DNA of 52,171 bases from JAFNAG01 sp963824985 (GCA_963824985.1 CAWGRQ010000051.1:1-52171); one strand, 5' to 3'. Numbered from the stretch's first letter, positions 1 through 9,766 are shown. Translations and numbers: made by a program. Notes: generated by a model not told the origin, from the letters alone.

Positions 1-2
1 GC

Positions 3-725
3 CTGGACGCTCGACGTATTGCTGAAGCAGGACCGGGGAAACGCCGGGTCATCCTGGCCGGGATTTCATTCTCAGGCACATTGTCGCTGATCGCGGCCGC
101 ACAGCCCCGGAATCATTATGCGGCCGCTGCCGTCCTGGGGCTCGGGGTCTTCGATGATCTCATCCGGTGCAGCCATGGCTGGTTCGCGGCGGGACCGGTA
201 ACCGTCGAGGAAGGATATTATCCCAACCGTTTTTACGCCAAATGGATCATCATGCTCGAGGCTGGAAACATGCTGGCGGAAGACGGGGATCGCATGTTTC
301 TGCAGAAAGTGCTGCGCGCCCTGCTGCTGCAGCAGGAAATCCCCCTGCCGCCCGACACCCTCACGGATGAAGGCCGGCGCTGGTACCGGTTGGCGCTCAT
401 GCGCGAGGACCAGACGGATGCAGCGCTGGCCGGCGATGTCGAGAGTTATGTTGCCGCGAGGCTTTACCCGGCGCTCTCCACCCGGCAACCGGCCGCCCAG
501 ATTCGCTGTCCGGTGTTTCTCGCTCACGGAGCCTACGACGATCTGATCCCACCGGCGGAAAGCGCGCGCTTGCAGGAAAAGATCACCCATGCGGCATCCT
601 ATCTCCTGGTCAGCCCCTTCCTTACCCACACGCATGCGCTCGACAAACCGATTGACTGGTGGACCAGGACGGGAGGAGCCATAAGCCTGTTCGTCTTTAT
701 CTATCATCTTACCGGAGTCCTATAG
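3..725 (+). CDS. alpha/beta hydrolase, C-terminal part (gene starts before the window)
   Basis: The frame is open from the first bases of the window, so the N-terminus lies outside. Near the start the translation reads AGISFSG, which fits the G-x-S-x-(S/G) nucleophile elbow of alpha/beta hydrolases. The acid is probably the Asp of HGAYDDLIPP, and the histidine one of those in THTHALDKP, about 35 residues from the end. The last residues form a short hydrophobic segment. The visible part (about 240 codons) covers the lid and second half of the fold. A TTG lies at 81, but starting there would remove the nucleophile, so an upstream start is far more likely. The substrate cannot be told. It is convergent with the phosphoglucomutase gene. 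Confidence 0.75.
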   Translation: MDARRIAEAGPGKRRVILAGISFSGTLSLIAAAQPRNHYAAAAVLGLGVFDDLIRCSHGWFAAGPVTVEEGYYPNRFYAKWIIMLEAGNMLAEDGDRMFLQKVLRALLLQQEIPLPPDTLTDEGRRWYRLALMREDQTDAALAGDVESYVAARLYPALSTRQPAAQIRCPVFLAHGAYDDLIPPAESARLQEKITHAASYLLVSPFLTHTHALDKPIDWWTRTGGAISLFVFIYHLTGVL

Positions 726-806
726 AACCGGGGAAAATGTGAGGGAAGATCGGAACAGCTCCTCATGCGCCGTGGCGCACCCGGTGACGTATGAAAATCT
801 TTTGGT

Positions 807-880
807 TTTGCGACTTTGCGTCTTGGCGTCCTTGCGTTGATTTTTTTTAACGCAATGACGCAAGGTCGCGAGGGCGCAAA
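807..880. repeat. imperfect inverted repeat with T-run loop between convergent genes
   Basis: Arms of 32 bases (807-838 and 849-880) match at about 24 positions and flank a loop with a run of T. Both arms are built from degenerate TTTGCGTC / GACGCAAAG units. The element lies between the 3' ends of two convergent genes, so it could act as a bidirectional terminator. It could equally be a degenerate dispersed repeat. Function is inferred from position only. Confidence 0.5.
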
Positions 881-906
881 GAGCTATTTTCGGAGCAGTC
901 TGCGGC

Positions 907-926
907 GGGCGACCCGCCGGTCGCCC
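907..926. repeat. small GC-rich palindrome (REP-like)
   Basis: GGGCGACC and GGTCGCCC are perfect 8-base arms around CGCC. It lies just downstream of the phosphoglucomutase stop. A similar small palindrome (GCGGGC...GCCCGC, 2620-2637) lies before the same gene. Confidence 0.5.
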
Positions 927-957
927 CTACGGGATTTGCAAGACAGATTACGATTGC

Positions 958-2595
958 TTACGTAATGACCGTGGCTTCGTGCCGGCCGGTGCGCTCGGGG
1001 AGCTGCAGCAGATCGAGCGCAGCCTCGCGCAGCGGATCCAGGATCGGGCCGGCCGGCAAATCCCCCCGGCGGTGATACCCTTCGACATAAAGGCGCAATG
1101 TTGCCCCTTCGGTTCCGGTTCCCGAAAGGCGGGAGACAATGCGCGACCCATCGGCGAGCAGGAAGCGTAATCCCTGCCCAGCACTCAGGCTGTGATCCAC
1201 GGGATCCAGGTAGTTGAAATCATCCGCCAGCGTGACCGTGCTCCCAGCGATCGCTATTCCCGCCAGGCCGGGAAGCTTCTTCTTCAGATCGGCGATCATT
1301 CCGGCAGCAATTCCCGAATCCAGGCCTTCGAAATCGTGCCTCTCAAAATAGCTGCGTCCGAATCGGCCCCAATGTTCTTCGACGACCTCCGCCACCGATT
1401 TGCGCGTTGAGGCCAGAATGGACAACCAGGCCAGGACCGCCCAAAGCCCGTCTTTTTCCCGCACATGGTCAGACCCGGTGCCGAAGCTTTCTTCGCCGCA
1501 AATCGTACACTTTCCGGCGTCCATCAAGTTGCCAAAATATTTCCACCCGGTCGGTGTTTCGAAGCAGGGGATGCCGAGGCTCGTGGCGACGCGGTCGACG
1601 GCCCTGCTGGTCGGCATGGAACGCGCCACTCCCGCCAGCCCGGCGCGATATCCGGGGATGCAGGATCGAGCCTGTTCGGCGATGACGGCCAGAGAATCGC
1701 CCGGGCCGACGTAAAAGCCGCGTCCGAGGATCATATTCCGGTCCCCATCCCCGTCACAGGCGACTCCGAGATCGGGAGCTTCTCCTTGCGCCATCAGCGC
1801 CACGAGGGGAGCGGCATGAACCTGGTTCGGATCAGGGTGCAGGCCGCCGAAGTCCTCAAGCGGCGTGCCGTTATGCACCGTACCTTCCGGGGCGCCCAGA
1901 CACCGTTCCAGGATATGACGGGCGTATGGGCCGGTCACCCCGTTCATGGCATCGAACACCATGCGGAAACCGCTGCGGAAGCAGAGGCGCAAGGCATCGA
2001 AATCAAAAATCTTCTCCATCAACGCCGTGTAATCCGCCAGAGGATCAAACACGGCGACCGCAGTATTGCCGACATGAACCGTACCTTCATGATCCAGGTC
2101 GATGTCTTCGGCCGGCATCGTGAGATACCGTGAAATCTCACGCGTGTGCGCGTAAATGCGCTCGGTCACTGCTTCCGGAGCCGGCCCTCCGTTGCGGACG
2201 TTGTATTTGATCCCAAAGTCGGCATCGATCCCGCCGGGATTGTGGCTGGCTGTGAGGAGCAGACCTCCCAGGGCGCCGCGGCGCCGGATGACGGCAGACA
2301 TCGCGGGAGTCGAGAGAATGCCGCCCCGGCCGACCTGGATGTAAGCGAATCCATTGGCCGCGGCCATATGCACAATTGTCTGGATCACCGCCCGGTTGTG
2401 GTACCGTCCATCGCCACCCACGACCAGGATCTCGTTTTCGAAGCCGTTGCCGGACAGCTCGCGGAGCGTGTCAAACACCGCCTGGATGAAGTTTTCCGCA
2501 TAGTGCGGTTGCATGAAAATCCGGGTCTTCTTGCGCAGTCCTGAAGTACCCGGGCGCTGCCCCGGGAACGGGGTCGTCGAGATTGTCTGTACCAT
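958..2595 (-). CDS. pgm: phosphoglucomutase (alpha-D-glucose-phosphate type)
   Basis: Interconverts glucose 1-phosphate and glucose 6-phosphate (EC 5.4.2.2) in the cytoplasm, linking glycogen and nucleotide-sugar metabolism to glycolysis. The 545-aa length fits the eukaryote-like PGM1 branch of the phosphohexomutases. Visible motifs in order: N-terminal RPGTSGLRKKT, the active-site serine loop TASHNPGG, the metal-binding loop CDGDGDRN, the sugar-binding GEESFGTGSDH, and the C-terminal phosphate-binding RLSGTGTEGATLRLY. All key residues are present, so the enzyme should be active. The ATG at 2595 precedes the conserved start of the fold by a normal distance. It is divergent from the GH3 gene, with about 220 bases between the two starts. 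Confidence 0.95.
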   Translation of the reverse strand: MVQTISTTPFPGQRPGTSGLRKKTRIFMQPHYAENFIQAVFDTLRELSGNGFENEILVVGGDGRYHNRAVIQTIVHMAAANGFAYIQVGRGGILSTPAMSAVIRRRGALGGLLLTASHNPGGIDADFGIKYNVRNGGPAPEAVTERIYAHTREISRYLTMPAEDIDLDHEGTVHVGNTAVAVFDPLADYTALMEKIFDFDALRLCFRSGFRMVFDAMNGVTGPYARHILERCLGAPEGTVHNGTPLEDFGGLHPDPNQVHAAPLVALMAQGEAPDLGVACDGDGDRNMILGRGFYVGPGDSLAVIAEQARSCIPGYRAGLAGVARSMPTSRAVDRVATSLGIPCFETPTGWKYFGNLMDAGKCTICGEESFGTGSDHVREKDGLWAVLAWLSILASTRKSVAEVVEEHWGRFGRSYFERHDFEGLDSGIAAGMIADLKKKLPGLAGIAIAGSTVTLADDFNYLDPVDHSLSAGQGLRFLLADGSRIVSRLSGTGTEGATLRLYVEGYHRRGDLPAGPILDPLREAALDLLQLPERTGRHEATVIT

Positions 2596-2813
2596 TCAAG
2601 CCTCCGTGAAAACCAGACAGCGGGCGTCCAGGCCCGCCATCCGCCAGTATTCGTGTGTCGCGCCGCAGGCTCCGTCTTTCGATTCCGAAAATCTCCCAAT
2701 CAATCAGGGTGCCACCGATCGCGGAACAATGTAAACAAGAGAAATGTGATACTATCACCCGTCATGCATCCCGTTTCACCCAGGCATTTCATTCGATTCT
2801 GGTCCGAATCACT

Positions 2814-5687
2814 ATGATAAGAGCACGCATACCTGGAGTCATCTTCATTGTCGCCCTGTGCCTGCCGTCGGTGTCATCACGACCGACCGCGCAGGAAGCG
2901 CCCCGACCTGTCCCGGAGTATCGGTTCGTGGAGCCGGACCGGGCCTGGGTGGCGGCAACCATGGAAAGGCTGTCGCTGCGTGACAAGGTGGCGCAACTCA
3001 TCCACGTTCGGGTTCCGGGAAGATTCCTGAATCGGGAAAGCTCCGCTTTTAAGGAACTCGCGGCTGAGATACGCGACAATCACATCGGCGGGGTCATCCT
3101 GTTCGCGGGGAACGTCTATGAATCGGCCGTGCTGCTGAACGAACTGCAGAAGATGTCGGATTTGCCGCTTCTGGTGGAGGCCGATTTTGAGCGGGGCGCC
3201 TCTTTCCGGGTCACCGATTCGACATCGTTCCCCTGGACCATGGCGGTCGGAGCAGCCGGATCGGAGGATCTTGCTTACCAGGAAGGGGTGATTACGGCGC
3301 GCGAGGCCCGTGCGCTGGGCGTGCATTGGGTGTTTGCTCCCGTGGTGGATGTCAACAACAACCCGGACAATCCGGTGATCAACATCCGCTCTTACGGCGA
3401 AGATCCGCAACTGGTGGCCCGAATGAGCGCCGCCTTCATTCGCGGCGCGCGCGACCACGGCGTGATGACCACGGCCAAGCACTTTCCCGGTCACGGGGAC
3501 ACGGCAACCGACTCCCACATCGGGCTCGCGGTGGTTCCCTCGGATAGATCGCGCCTCGAATCCGTCGAATTGGTTCCCTTCAAGAGTGCCGTGGCGGCCG
3601 GCGTCGATGCCATTATGACGGCGCATGTTGCAATTCCGCAGGTGACCGGCGAGCCGGACATTCCGGCCACGCTTTCATCTAAAGTTTTGACCGACCTGCT
3701 GCGCGGTGAACTGCATTTCCCGGGTCTCATCGTCACCGATGCTCTCGAGATGGGAGGAATTACGGCTCACTATTGGACCGGATTGGCCTGCGTCCGCGCC
3801 CTCCAGGCCGGAGCCGACCTGCTTTTGCTCCCCCAGAGCACGGATGTGGCCATCAATGAGGTCGTGCGCGCCGTGGAGCGCGGCGACCTGTCCAGGGCGC
3901 GCATCGATGAATCGGTGGCCAGGGTTCTGACCCAGAAGACCCGGTTGGGGCTGCACCGGGATCGTCTGGTGGCTATCGATCGCATCCAGGACGTCGTTGC
4001 GGCTCCCGAAAGCCAGAAACTGGCACAGGAAATCGCCGATCGTTCGATCACGCTGCTCCGGGACGAAACCAGGATGCTGCCGTTCAACCCGCTGACGCCT
4101 CCGAAACTTTTCAGCCTGGTGCTCAGTTCAGAACCGGATACCAGTCCGGGCGCCGTTTTTCAGGCCGAGATGCGGCGCCGTTTCCCCGGGTTGCGCACCG
4201 AGGCGGTGGACACGAGAATCCCGGAGGACCTTGCGGCCCGAATCGTGCGCCAGGCCGAAGAGGCGGATGTTGTCATCTGCACGACTCTGGTCCGCCTGAC
4301 TTCAGGGGCCGGCAGCATTGCGCTCCCCGAAAGTCAGCGCGCCCTGCTCGACCGGATCATGGCGTCGCAGAAACCCGTCCTTTGGATCGCCCTTGGAAAT
4401 CCCTACGTGCTCAAGCTCTTTCCCCAGGTTCCCGCCTATCTGTGCACCTTCAGTTATTCCGATGGATCGCAGCTGGCGGCAGCCCGGGCGATGTCCGGCG
4501 AGATTGCGGTAAATGGCAAAACCCCGGTATCCATTCCCGGATATTTCGCGGTTGGAGACGGATTGCAGGTGCCCAAACTTGAGCTCACACTCCGGCCGGG
4601 AACGGAAAGTCCTGACCTGAGGCCCGATACCTTCGACGAGACACGCAGCCTGCTCGCATCCTACGTAAGCCAGGGGGCATTCCCCGGGGGGGCTTTGGCA
4701 GTAGGCTATCGCGGCGCACTGGTGCTGGATGCCGCCGCCGGCAAACTGGATACCGCCCCGGCGGGACCCGAGGTCACCGGTGATACGATGTACGACCTTG
4801 CCTCCCTGTCCAAGGTGATCGGCACGACTTCGGCGGCCATGATGCTCTTCGATTCGGGCAGACTACTCCTGGATGCTTCAGTCCAGGATTACCTGCCGGA
4901 GTTTGAGGGCCCCGATAAGGACAAGGTCAAGGTCTCGAATCTCCTGCAACACACCTCGGGCCTGCCGGCCTGGCTGCCGCTGTATAAAGAAGCGAAGGGG
5001 TATGAAGAATGTCTGAAAAGGATCTATGAGACCCCGCTGGAATTCACGCCGGGATCCAGAAGGGTATATAGCGATCTCGGGATGATCCTCCTGGGAGAAA
5101 TTCTGACCCGTGCCGCCGGCCGCCCTTTCGACCGGTATCTCGCCGATCAGCTCTTCGGCCCGCTGGGCTTGAAATCGACCCTCTACAAGCCGCCATCCGA
5201 GATGCTGGCGCGTATCGCGCCGACCGAGGACGATCCGTGGCGCGGCCGTGTGGTGCGCGGAGAAGTGCATGACGAAAACGCCTATGCGATGGGTGGAGTC
5301 GCAGGCCATGCGGGCCTGTTCAGCACCACCCACGACCTGGCCGTTTTTGCCCAGTTGATGCTGAACCGTGGGTTGTACGACCACCGCCGCTACTTCCGCC
5401 CCGACACCGTGGATCGGTTTACCGGGGCGCCCGGCCCCAAGGCCGGGGCTGAAGCCCTGGGGTGGCAGAAACCCTCCGATACCGGATGGACCGGCCGGGT
5501 GTTTTCCCCGGCGGCGTATGGCCACACCGGCTTTACGGGTACCTCCATCTGGATCGATCCGCAACGGCAGCTGTTCATCATCCTGCTCACCAATCGGGTC
5601 CACCCGAGCCGTGCGAACACGAAGATCGAGGAGGCAAGGCGCACCCTGGCCGAATCCGTCGTGCGCGCCCTCGGTCTTCAGCCCTGA
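2814..5687 (+). CDS. GH3 beta-N-acetylhexosaminidase (NagZ-like) fused to a beta-lactamase-like serine hydrolase
   Basis: Bifunctional exported protein of about 957 aa. The start at 2814 gives a signal peptide (MIRARIPG then a hydrophobic stretch, cut near SSRPTAQ). A longer frame reaching back to 2655 would bury it. The N-terminal half is a GH3 domain with the NagZ signature KHFPGHGDT near residue 221, which includes the catalytic His-Asp loop, and the nucleophile Asp in IVTDALEMG near residue 309. The C-terminal third is a serine beta-lactamase/DD-peptidase fold: S664-x-x-K667 (SLSK), Y752-S-D754 and H904-T-G906. The family is expected to cleave N-acetylglucosamine from muropeptides or chitin, with a peptidase or esterase partner. 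The same fusion occurs in Bacteroidetes and Acidobacteria. A 500-bp partial copy lies at 14912-15411. Confidence 0.9.
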   Translation: MIRARIPGVIFIVALCLPSVSSRPTAQEAPRPVPEYRFVEPDRAWVAATMERLSLRDKVAQLIHVRVPGRFLNRESSAFKELAAEIRDNHIGGVILFAGNVYESAVLLNELQKMSDLPLLVEADFERGASFRVTDSTSFPWTMAVGAAGSEDLAYQEGVITAREARALGVHWVFAPVVDVNNNPDNPVINIRSYGEDPQLVARMSAAFIRGARDHGVMTTAKHFPGHGDTATDSHIGLAVVPSDRSRLESVELVPFKSAVAAGVDAIMTAHVAIPQVTGEPDIPATLSSKVLTDLLRGELHFPGLIVTDALEMGGITAHYWTGLACVRALQAGADLLLLPQSTDVAINEVVRAVERGDLSRARIDESVARVLTQKTRLGLHRDRLVAIDRIQDVVAAPESQKLAQEIADRSITLLRDETRMLPFNPLTPPKLFSLVLSSEPDTSPGAVFQAEMRRRFPGLRTEAVDTRIPEDLAARIVRQAEEADVVICTTLVRLTSGAGSIALPESQRALLDRIMASQKPVLWIALGNPYVLKLFPQVPAYLCTFSYSDGSQLAAARAMSGEIAVNGKTPVSIPGYFAVGDGLQVPKLELTLRPGTESPDLRPDTFDETRSLLASYVSQGAFPGGALAVGYRGALVLDAAAGKLDTAPAGPEVTGDTMYDLASLSKVIGTTSAAMMLFDSGRLLLDASVQDYLPEFEGPDKDKVKVSNLLQHTSGLPAWLPLYKEAKGYEECLKRIYETPLEFTPGSRRVYSDLGMILLGEILTRAAGRPFDRYLADQLFGPLGLKSTLYKPPSEMLARIAPTEDDPWRGRVVRGEVHDENAYAMGGVAGHAGLFSTTHDLAVFAQLMLNRGLYDHRRYFRPDTVDRFTGAPGPKAGAEALGWQKPSDTGWTGRVFSPAAYGHTGFTGTSIWIDPQRQLFIILLTNRVHPSRANTKIEEARRTLAESVVRALGLQP

Positions 5688-5697
5688 GCGGCGAATC

Positions 5698-6204
5698 GTG
5701 AATGGGGAAACGGAAGGTCAGCAGGCTGGATTCAATCTGGACAACGTCGAGAACATCACGCTGGGCGTGACCATCGGTGGGACCGTAACCAATCCATCGG
5801 TCGCCACGACGTTCCGCAACGCTGCAGGGGATGCGGGTGCGAGCGTCGCCAGAGCATTGCGCGAGGAAGCGGAGCGGCGGCAGCAGCTTGTGGTCGAGCG
5901 CGTGGACTCCGCGGCCGAGGAAGCCGCGGGCAAGGTGCTGGCCGAAGCCGGGACTCGCGCCGCTGCGCTGCGCGCGGAGGCGGCATCGCTGGCTGACAAG
6001 CTGCTCCGTGAGGGCCACGAACGCGCGGATTCGCTTGAAACGCGCGGCAGTGGACTGGCCCACATCGCCAAGCAAGCTGCCGCGGAAAAACTGCGCAAGG
6101 AGACTGATGCCAAAGCCGACGCTATCGTGCGCGAGGCGGAGTCACGCGCGCAGGCGTTGCTCGCTGAAGCGCGCAAACAGGCAGACCTGATCAAGCGGAA
6201 ATAG
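5698..6204 (+). pseudogene. C-terminal-like fragment: short beta segment plus Ala/Glu/Arg-rich coiled coil
   Basis: The open frame starts ten bases after the GH3 gene stop and has no convincing start; the first usable codon is the GTG at 5698, without a ribosome site. About 168 aa. The first 30 residues (ITLGVTIGGTVTNPS) look like the tail of AsmA-like outer-membrane biogenesis proteins. The rest is a charged, Ala-rich helix with heptad-like spacing, ending in lysine and arginine. I read it as the 3' end of a larger gene joined here by rearrangement. It could instead be a small coiled-coil protein translated by coupling to the upstream gene. The AsmA link is by memory of the family and is uncertain. 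Confidence 0.45.
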
Positions 6205-6396
6205 TCATCAATCAGACCTTGTTATCATCCAGCGCCACCTGACCTCCAGCGGTCACGGCGGCGCGCTCACTCACGCATCGTCGAATCCCTTGCCAGCGAT
6301 TGGCTTGACCTTATCCAACAGGTGACCCAGGCGACCTATTGGTCCGATGAGAAACTCCGCAGGGGCGCTCTCAATGGGAGGGTGGCTGCGCAGCAC
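6205..6396. other. intergenic stretch with a short unassigned coding-like tail
   Basis: No complete gene. A frame from about 6274 to the stop at 6418-6420 encodes a plausible protein tail (DWLDLIQQVTQATYWSD...) that I do not recognise. It may be the last remnant of a gene formerly upstream of the permease. No PadR regulator gene is present, although such a gene often precedes this type of permease. Confidence 0.4.
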
Positions 6397-6415
6397 TACT
6401 CTGTAATGCAAAGTA
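6397..6415. promoter_or_regulatory. candidate PadR-type operator upstream of ADOP permease
   Basis: TACTCTGTAATGCAAAGTA is an imperfect palindrome: TACTCTG against the complement TACTTTG, six of seven matching, with a 5-base centre. It lies 80 bases before the permease start. ADOP permeases in Acidobacteria are commonly paired with PadR repressors, so this may be the operator, although the regulator gene is missing here. Assignment is by context. Confidence 0.4.
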
Positions 6416-6495
6416 ATTGACGACAGTGCGCCACACTGTTAGGCTCCAGCCACGAGCGTTTTCATGATGATCCCGACGTGGCCGAGCTGATCTAT

Positions 6496-8940
6496 ATGAT
6501 GAAAGGCCTCTGTTTTTCCTGGCTGGACTTCAAGCTCGGGTTCCGCATGCTGGCGCGGTATCCGGGGCTTACCGTTGTTGGCACACTGGCGATAGCGGTC
6601 GCGATCGCGCTGGGCACGCTCTATTTCGAAGCGGTCAACAAGTGGAAGAATCCACGGCTGCCGATTCGGGATGGCGACCGTGTGGTTTCGATTCGCAACT
6701 GGAACCTGAACGAGTTTCAGCCGGAAGCGCGATCGCTGCATGATTTCGCGATCTGGCGCGAGCAAGTCAAAACGATAGAAAACCTGGGTGCAGCGATCAC
6801 CATTGTGCGCAACCTCGCCATCGGGGACGGGCGCGTAGAGCCGGTGAGGGGAGCGGAGATCACAGCCAACGCGTTCGGGCTGATGGGGACGGCACCACTG
6901 CTGGGTCGGACGCTCATGGCGCGGGATGAGCAACCGGCGGAGCCGCTGGTCGTGGTCATCAGTCACGCGCTGTGGAAGGCACGCTTCGGGAGTGATCCGA
7001 ACGTGGTGGGTCGAACGGTGAAGCTGGGCACGCCCACCGCAACCATTGTCGGCGTGATGCCGGAAGGTTTCGGCTTCCCCGTGAGCGAGCGTATCTGGGC
7101 GCCCCTGCGCGTGGATGGATCTCTGCTCGCGCCGCTCACGGGTCCGGCCGTTTCCATGTTTGGCCGCCTCGCGCCCGGCGCATCCATGAAGCAGGCGCAG
7201 GCTGAACTCGATGGAATCGGGGCGCGCATTGCGTCGGCCAATCCGGAGACGCACAAGCATCTGAAACCGCGAGTCGTGGCCTACGCCAAGCCACTCCTCG
7301 AAGGCGGCAAGGCGCTGTTTATCAAGGGCATTCTGACCATCGTGAACGGCGTTTTCCTCATGCTGCTGGCCGTCATGAGCGCGAACGTGGCCACGCTCGT
7401 GTTCGCCCGGACCGCTACGCGGAGCTGGGAGATCACGGTTCGAAATGCGCTGGGTGCCAGCCGCTCCCGCATCATTACACAGCTGTTCGTTGAAGCGCTG
7501 GTGCTGGCGGGTCTGGCAGCGGTGGTGGGACTGGTTGTCGCGAAATTCTCGCTGGGGTACGGGCTGAGCCGGATGGCCGGCGGCGGTGAGCTGCCGTTCT
7601 GGATCAACGACAGCCTGTCCTGGCAGACCGTGCTGTACACGGCGCTGCTCACGCTGTTCGGCGCGGCCATCGTCGGTATTCTGCCGGCGCTGCGCGTCAC
7701 CCGGGTGAACGTGCAGGATGCGCTGCGCAGTGAGGGTGCGGCGCGTTCCGGGCTCCGCTTTGGCGGCTTCTGGACCACCGTGATCGTCGTGCAGGTCGGG
7801 ATCACGGTTGCATTCCTCCCCCTCGCGGCCGGCGGTGTATTCGAGTCCAACCGGTTCGGGGAGAGAGCGGAAGGCATCGGCGCAGATCGATACCTGACAG
7901 CAAGCGTTGCCATGGATCGCGAAGATTACGCCCTTGATTCAGCGGCGTTTGCCGGACGCGGGCGCCTCAGCCTGGATGAGCTGGAACGACGGCTCAGTGC
8001 TGAGCCTGGTGTCGAGCGGGTGACATTTGCCGACCGGCTTCCGGTAGAGGACCAGTTCAAGTATCAAATCGAGGTCGATACGATGACCGGCGCTCCCTCA
8101 ACCGGTCTGCGGCGAAGCACGCTCGTACAGGTTTCTCGCGGCTTCTTTCCCACCTTCGGCAGTTCGGTGGTCGCCGGTCGTGACTTCGTGCCTCTCGATT
8201 ATGAAACCGGCCGTGTCATGATCGTGAACCAATCGTTTGCCCGTCACGTGCTCGGCGATCGCAACCCGATCGGCCAACGCATTCGCATCGTGAGTGGTGA
8301 GATCGAGAGCCTTGCCGGCGAGGAGTGGTACGAGGTCATTGGCATGGTAAAGGACTTCGGGTGGCAACTGCCCCGGCCGGAAGAGCAGTCAGCCATGTAT
8401 CGCCCGCGCCTGCCCACGGCGGCCGCGGGCCTCAAACTGGCCGTGCGCATGCGCGATCCGGACGCGTTCGCCAATCGCTTGCGCACGATTGCCGCCGACG
8501 TCGACCCGACCATTCGGTTGATCGACGTCCAGGGCCTGGCCAAGGTGGGCGGCGGAGAAGCGGAAACGAACTGGGCGTTGACCGCGGTGGCCTGGCTGAT
8601 CGGGTTCATCGTTTTGCTGCTATCGGCCACCGGGATCCATTCGCTCATGTCGTTCACCGTCGCGCGCCGAACGCGCGAGATCGGCATTCGCACCGCACTG
8701 GGTGCGGTCCCGAGTCGCATCGTAGCCGGCATCTTCGGGCGCGCGTTCCTGCAGATCAGCCTGGGCCTGCTGGCGGGCAGCTCACTGGCTGCACTCTGGG
8801 GCCTCAGATCGATGCGCCAGGTAATGCTGCTCCTGGCCGCGGACGGCATCATGCTGGTGGTGGGACTCTCGGCGTGCGCGGTGCCACTGAGGCGCGCGCT
8901 CCGGATCGATCCGACCGAGGCCTTGCGGGCGGAACGCTGA
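6496..8940 (+). CDS. MacB/FtsX-type ABC transporter permease (acidobacterial ADOP family)
   Basis: Inner-membrane permease of about 814 aa with duplicated architecture: N-terminal helix after LDFKLGFRMLARYPG, a MacB periplasmic core domain (about residues 45-240), an FtsX block with three helices (ITVRNALGASRSRI loop, about 270-410), a second periplasmic domain (about 430-680), and a final FtsX block containing REIGIRTALGAVPSRI. It ends in the usual IDPTEALRAER. Two adjacent ATGs (6496, 6499) are preferred over the GTG at 6478, because the conserved core begins at once after them. ADOP permeases usually lack an adjacent ATPase, as here. They are thought to export small molecules or to work in envelope stress; the substrate is unknown. 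A second permease tail follows at 9371. Confidence 0.88.
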   Translation: MMKGLCFSWLDFKLGFRMLARYPGLTVVGTLAIAVAIALGTLYFEAVNKWKNPRLPIRDGDRVVSIRNWNLNEFQPEARSLHDFAIWREQVKTIENLGAAITIVRNLAIGDGRVEPVRGAEITANAFGLMGTAPLLGRTLMARDEQPAEPLVVVISHALWKARFGSDPNVVGRTVKLGTPTATIVGVMPEGFGFPVSERIWAPLRVDGSLLAPLTGPAVSMFGRLAPGASMKQAQAELDGIGARIASANPETHKHLKPRVVAYAKPLLEGGKALFIKGILTIVNGVFLMLLAVMSANVATLVFARTATRSWEITVRNALGASRSRIITQLFVEALVLAGLAAVVGLVVAKFSLGYGLSRMAGGGELPFWINDSLSWQTVLYTALLTLFGAAIVGILPALRVTRVNVQDALRSEGAARSGLRFGGFWTTVIVVQVGITVAFLPLAAGGVFESNRFGERAEGIGADRYLTASVAMDREDYALDSAAFAGRGRLSLDELERRLSAEPGVERVTFADRLPVEDQFKYQIEVDTMTGAPSTGLRRSTLVQVSRGFFPTFGSSVVAGRDFVPLDYETGRVMIVNQSFARHVLGDRNPIGQRIRIVSGEIESLAGEEWYEVIGMVKDFGWQLPRPEEQSAMYRPRLPTAAAGLKLAVRMRDPDAFANRLRTIAADVDPTIRLIDVQGLAKVGGGEAETNWALTAVAWLIGFIVLLLSATGIHSLMSFTVARRTREIGIRTALGAVPSRIVAGIFGRAFLQISLGLLAGSSLAALWGLRSMRQVMLLLAADGIMLVVGLSACAVPLRRALRIDPTEALRAER

Positions 8941-8950
8941 TATCCGACGG

Positions 8951-9268
8951 CTACCGGCTAACCGTGTAGGTTGCAGTCACCGACTTTGAAGGATCGCTCT
9001 CGGAGACCGCCCGCAGAGTTACACGCGCGCTGGCCGCGGTATTCTCGGCGGTACCGTGATGCACGAAAATCGGGATCTGCTTCGATTCACCGAAGGGCAC
9101 GCCGGCCAACACGTTCTGCACCTGCGCGGCCCAGCCCTGGCCTTCGACGGAGACGGAGAGCCAGTAGATGTCCGAGTTCGGGAAGCGCCCATCCTGGCCC
9201 GGGTGAAGTCCCGCTTCCGTTGGCGCGGCCGTGCCTGTGTTGCGCAGCGTGAACAACGGACGGCGCCG
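8951..9268 (-). pseudogene. C-terminal beta-sandwich fragment of a secreted protein
   Basis: On the minus strand the frame reads FTLRNTGTAAP... through VSVEGQGWAAQV... to SESDPSKSVTATYTV, a typical immunoglobulin-like beta-sandwich (NEW3-type) tail of secreted hydrolases. It stops at a TAA at 9269-9271 only a few codons before the TTG at 9254-9256. The upstream sequence does not continue the protein, so the 5' part is missing. It sits between a permease and a fragment of another permease, both on the other strand. Confidence 0.5.
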
Positions 9269-9370
9269 TTACGGCAACGCCGCGCCGATGCGGGATGGAT
9301 AGGCGGAATAAGCTGCCTCATCCGCGGCGAGGCTTGTGGATCCGACCGGCGGCTGGTACGAGGATTCAGC

Positions 9371-9766
9371 GGCGAGCTGACCATGCTGGTGGAGACCGCC
9401 GGAGACCCCGGCGCCCTGGCAGGTGCGTTCCGTCAGACCGTGCACTCCATTGACAAAAACGTGTCTCCTCTCGTCATGAGCACGTTGAAAGAGACCCTCC
9501 GCCAGGGATTGTATGAACGTGAAATGACGGGGACATTCATGGGCGCTTTCGGTCTGCTTGGTTTGATGCTGGCGTTCTTCGGGCTCTACGGCATCGTTTC
9601 CTACACCTTCAGCCAACGCACACGCGAAATCGGCCTGCGCATGGCTCTTGGAGCGCAACGCAGCGACGCGCTCCGCATGGTCTTGCGGCACGGGCTGCGC
9701 CTGGCGTTAAAGACGGGGTGCCGTTTGCCAGAGCTTGAGGATGTCCCAATTCGTGGGCGATACTAG
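9371..9766 (+). pseudogene. ADOP permease C-terminal fragment
   Basis: From GELTMLVETAGDPG onward the translation matches the second periplasmic domain end and last FtsX block of ADOP permeases, including FFGLYGIVSYTFSQRTREIGLRMALGA-type sequence. The similarity ends near 9710 (LRLALKTG), before the last two helices, and the frame runs into unrelated sequence up to 9766. Both ends are broken, and the N-terminal 600 residues are missing. It could be what remains of a second, tandem permease next to the complete gene at 6496. Confidence 0.75.

Noticed and set aside
5368..5697. Extended frame upstream of the coiled-coil fragment
   Set aside because: Lies inside the GH3/serine-hydrolase gene in another frame.
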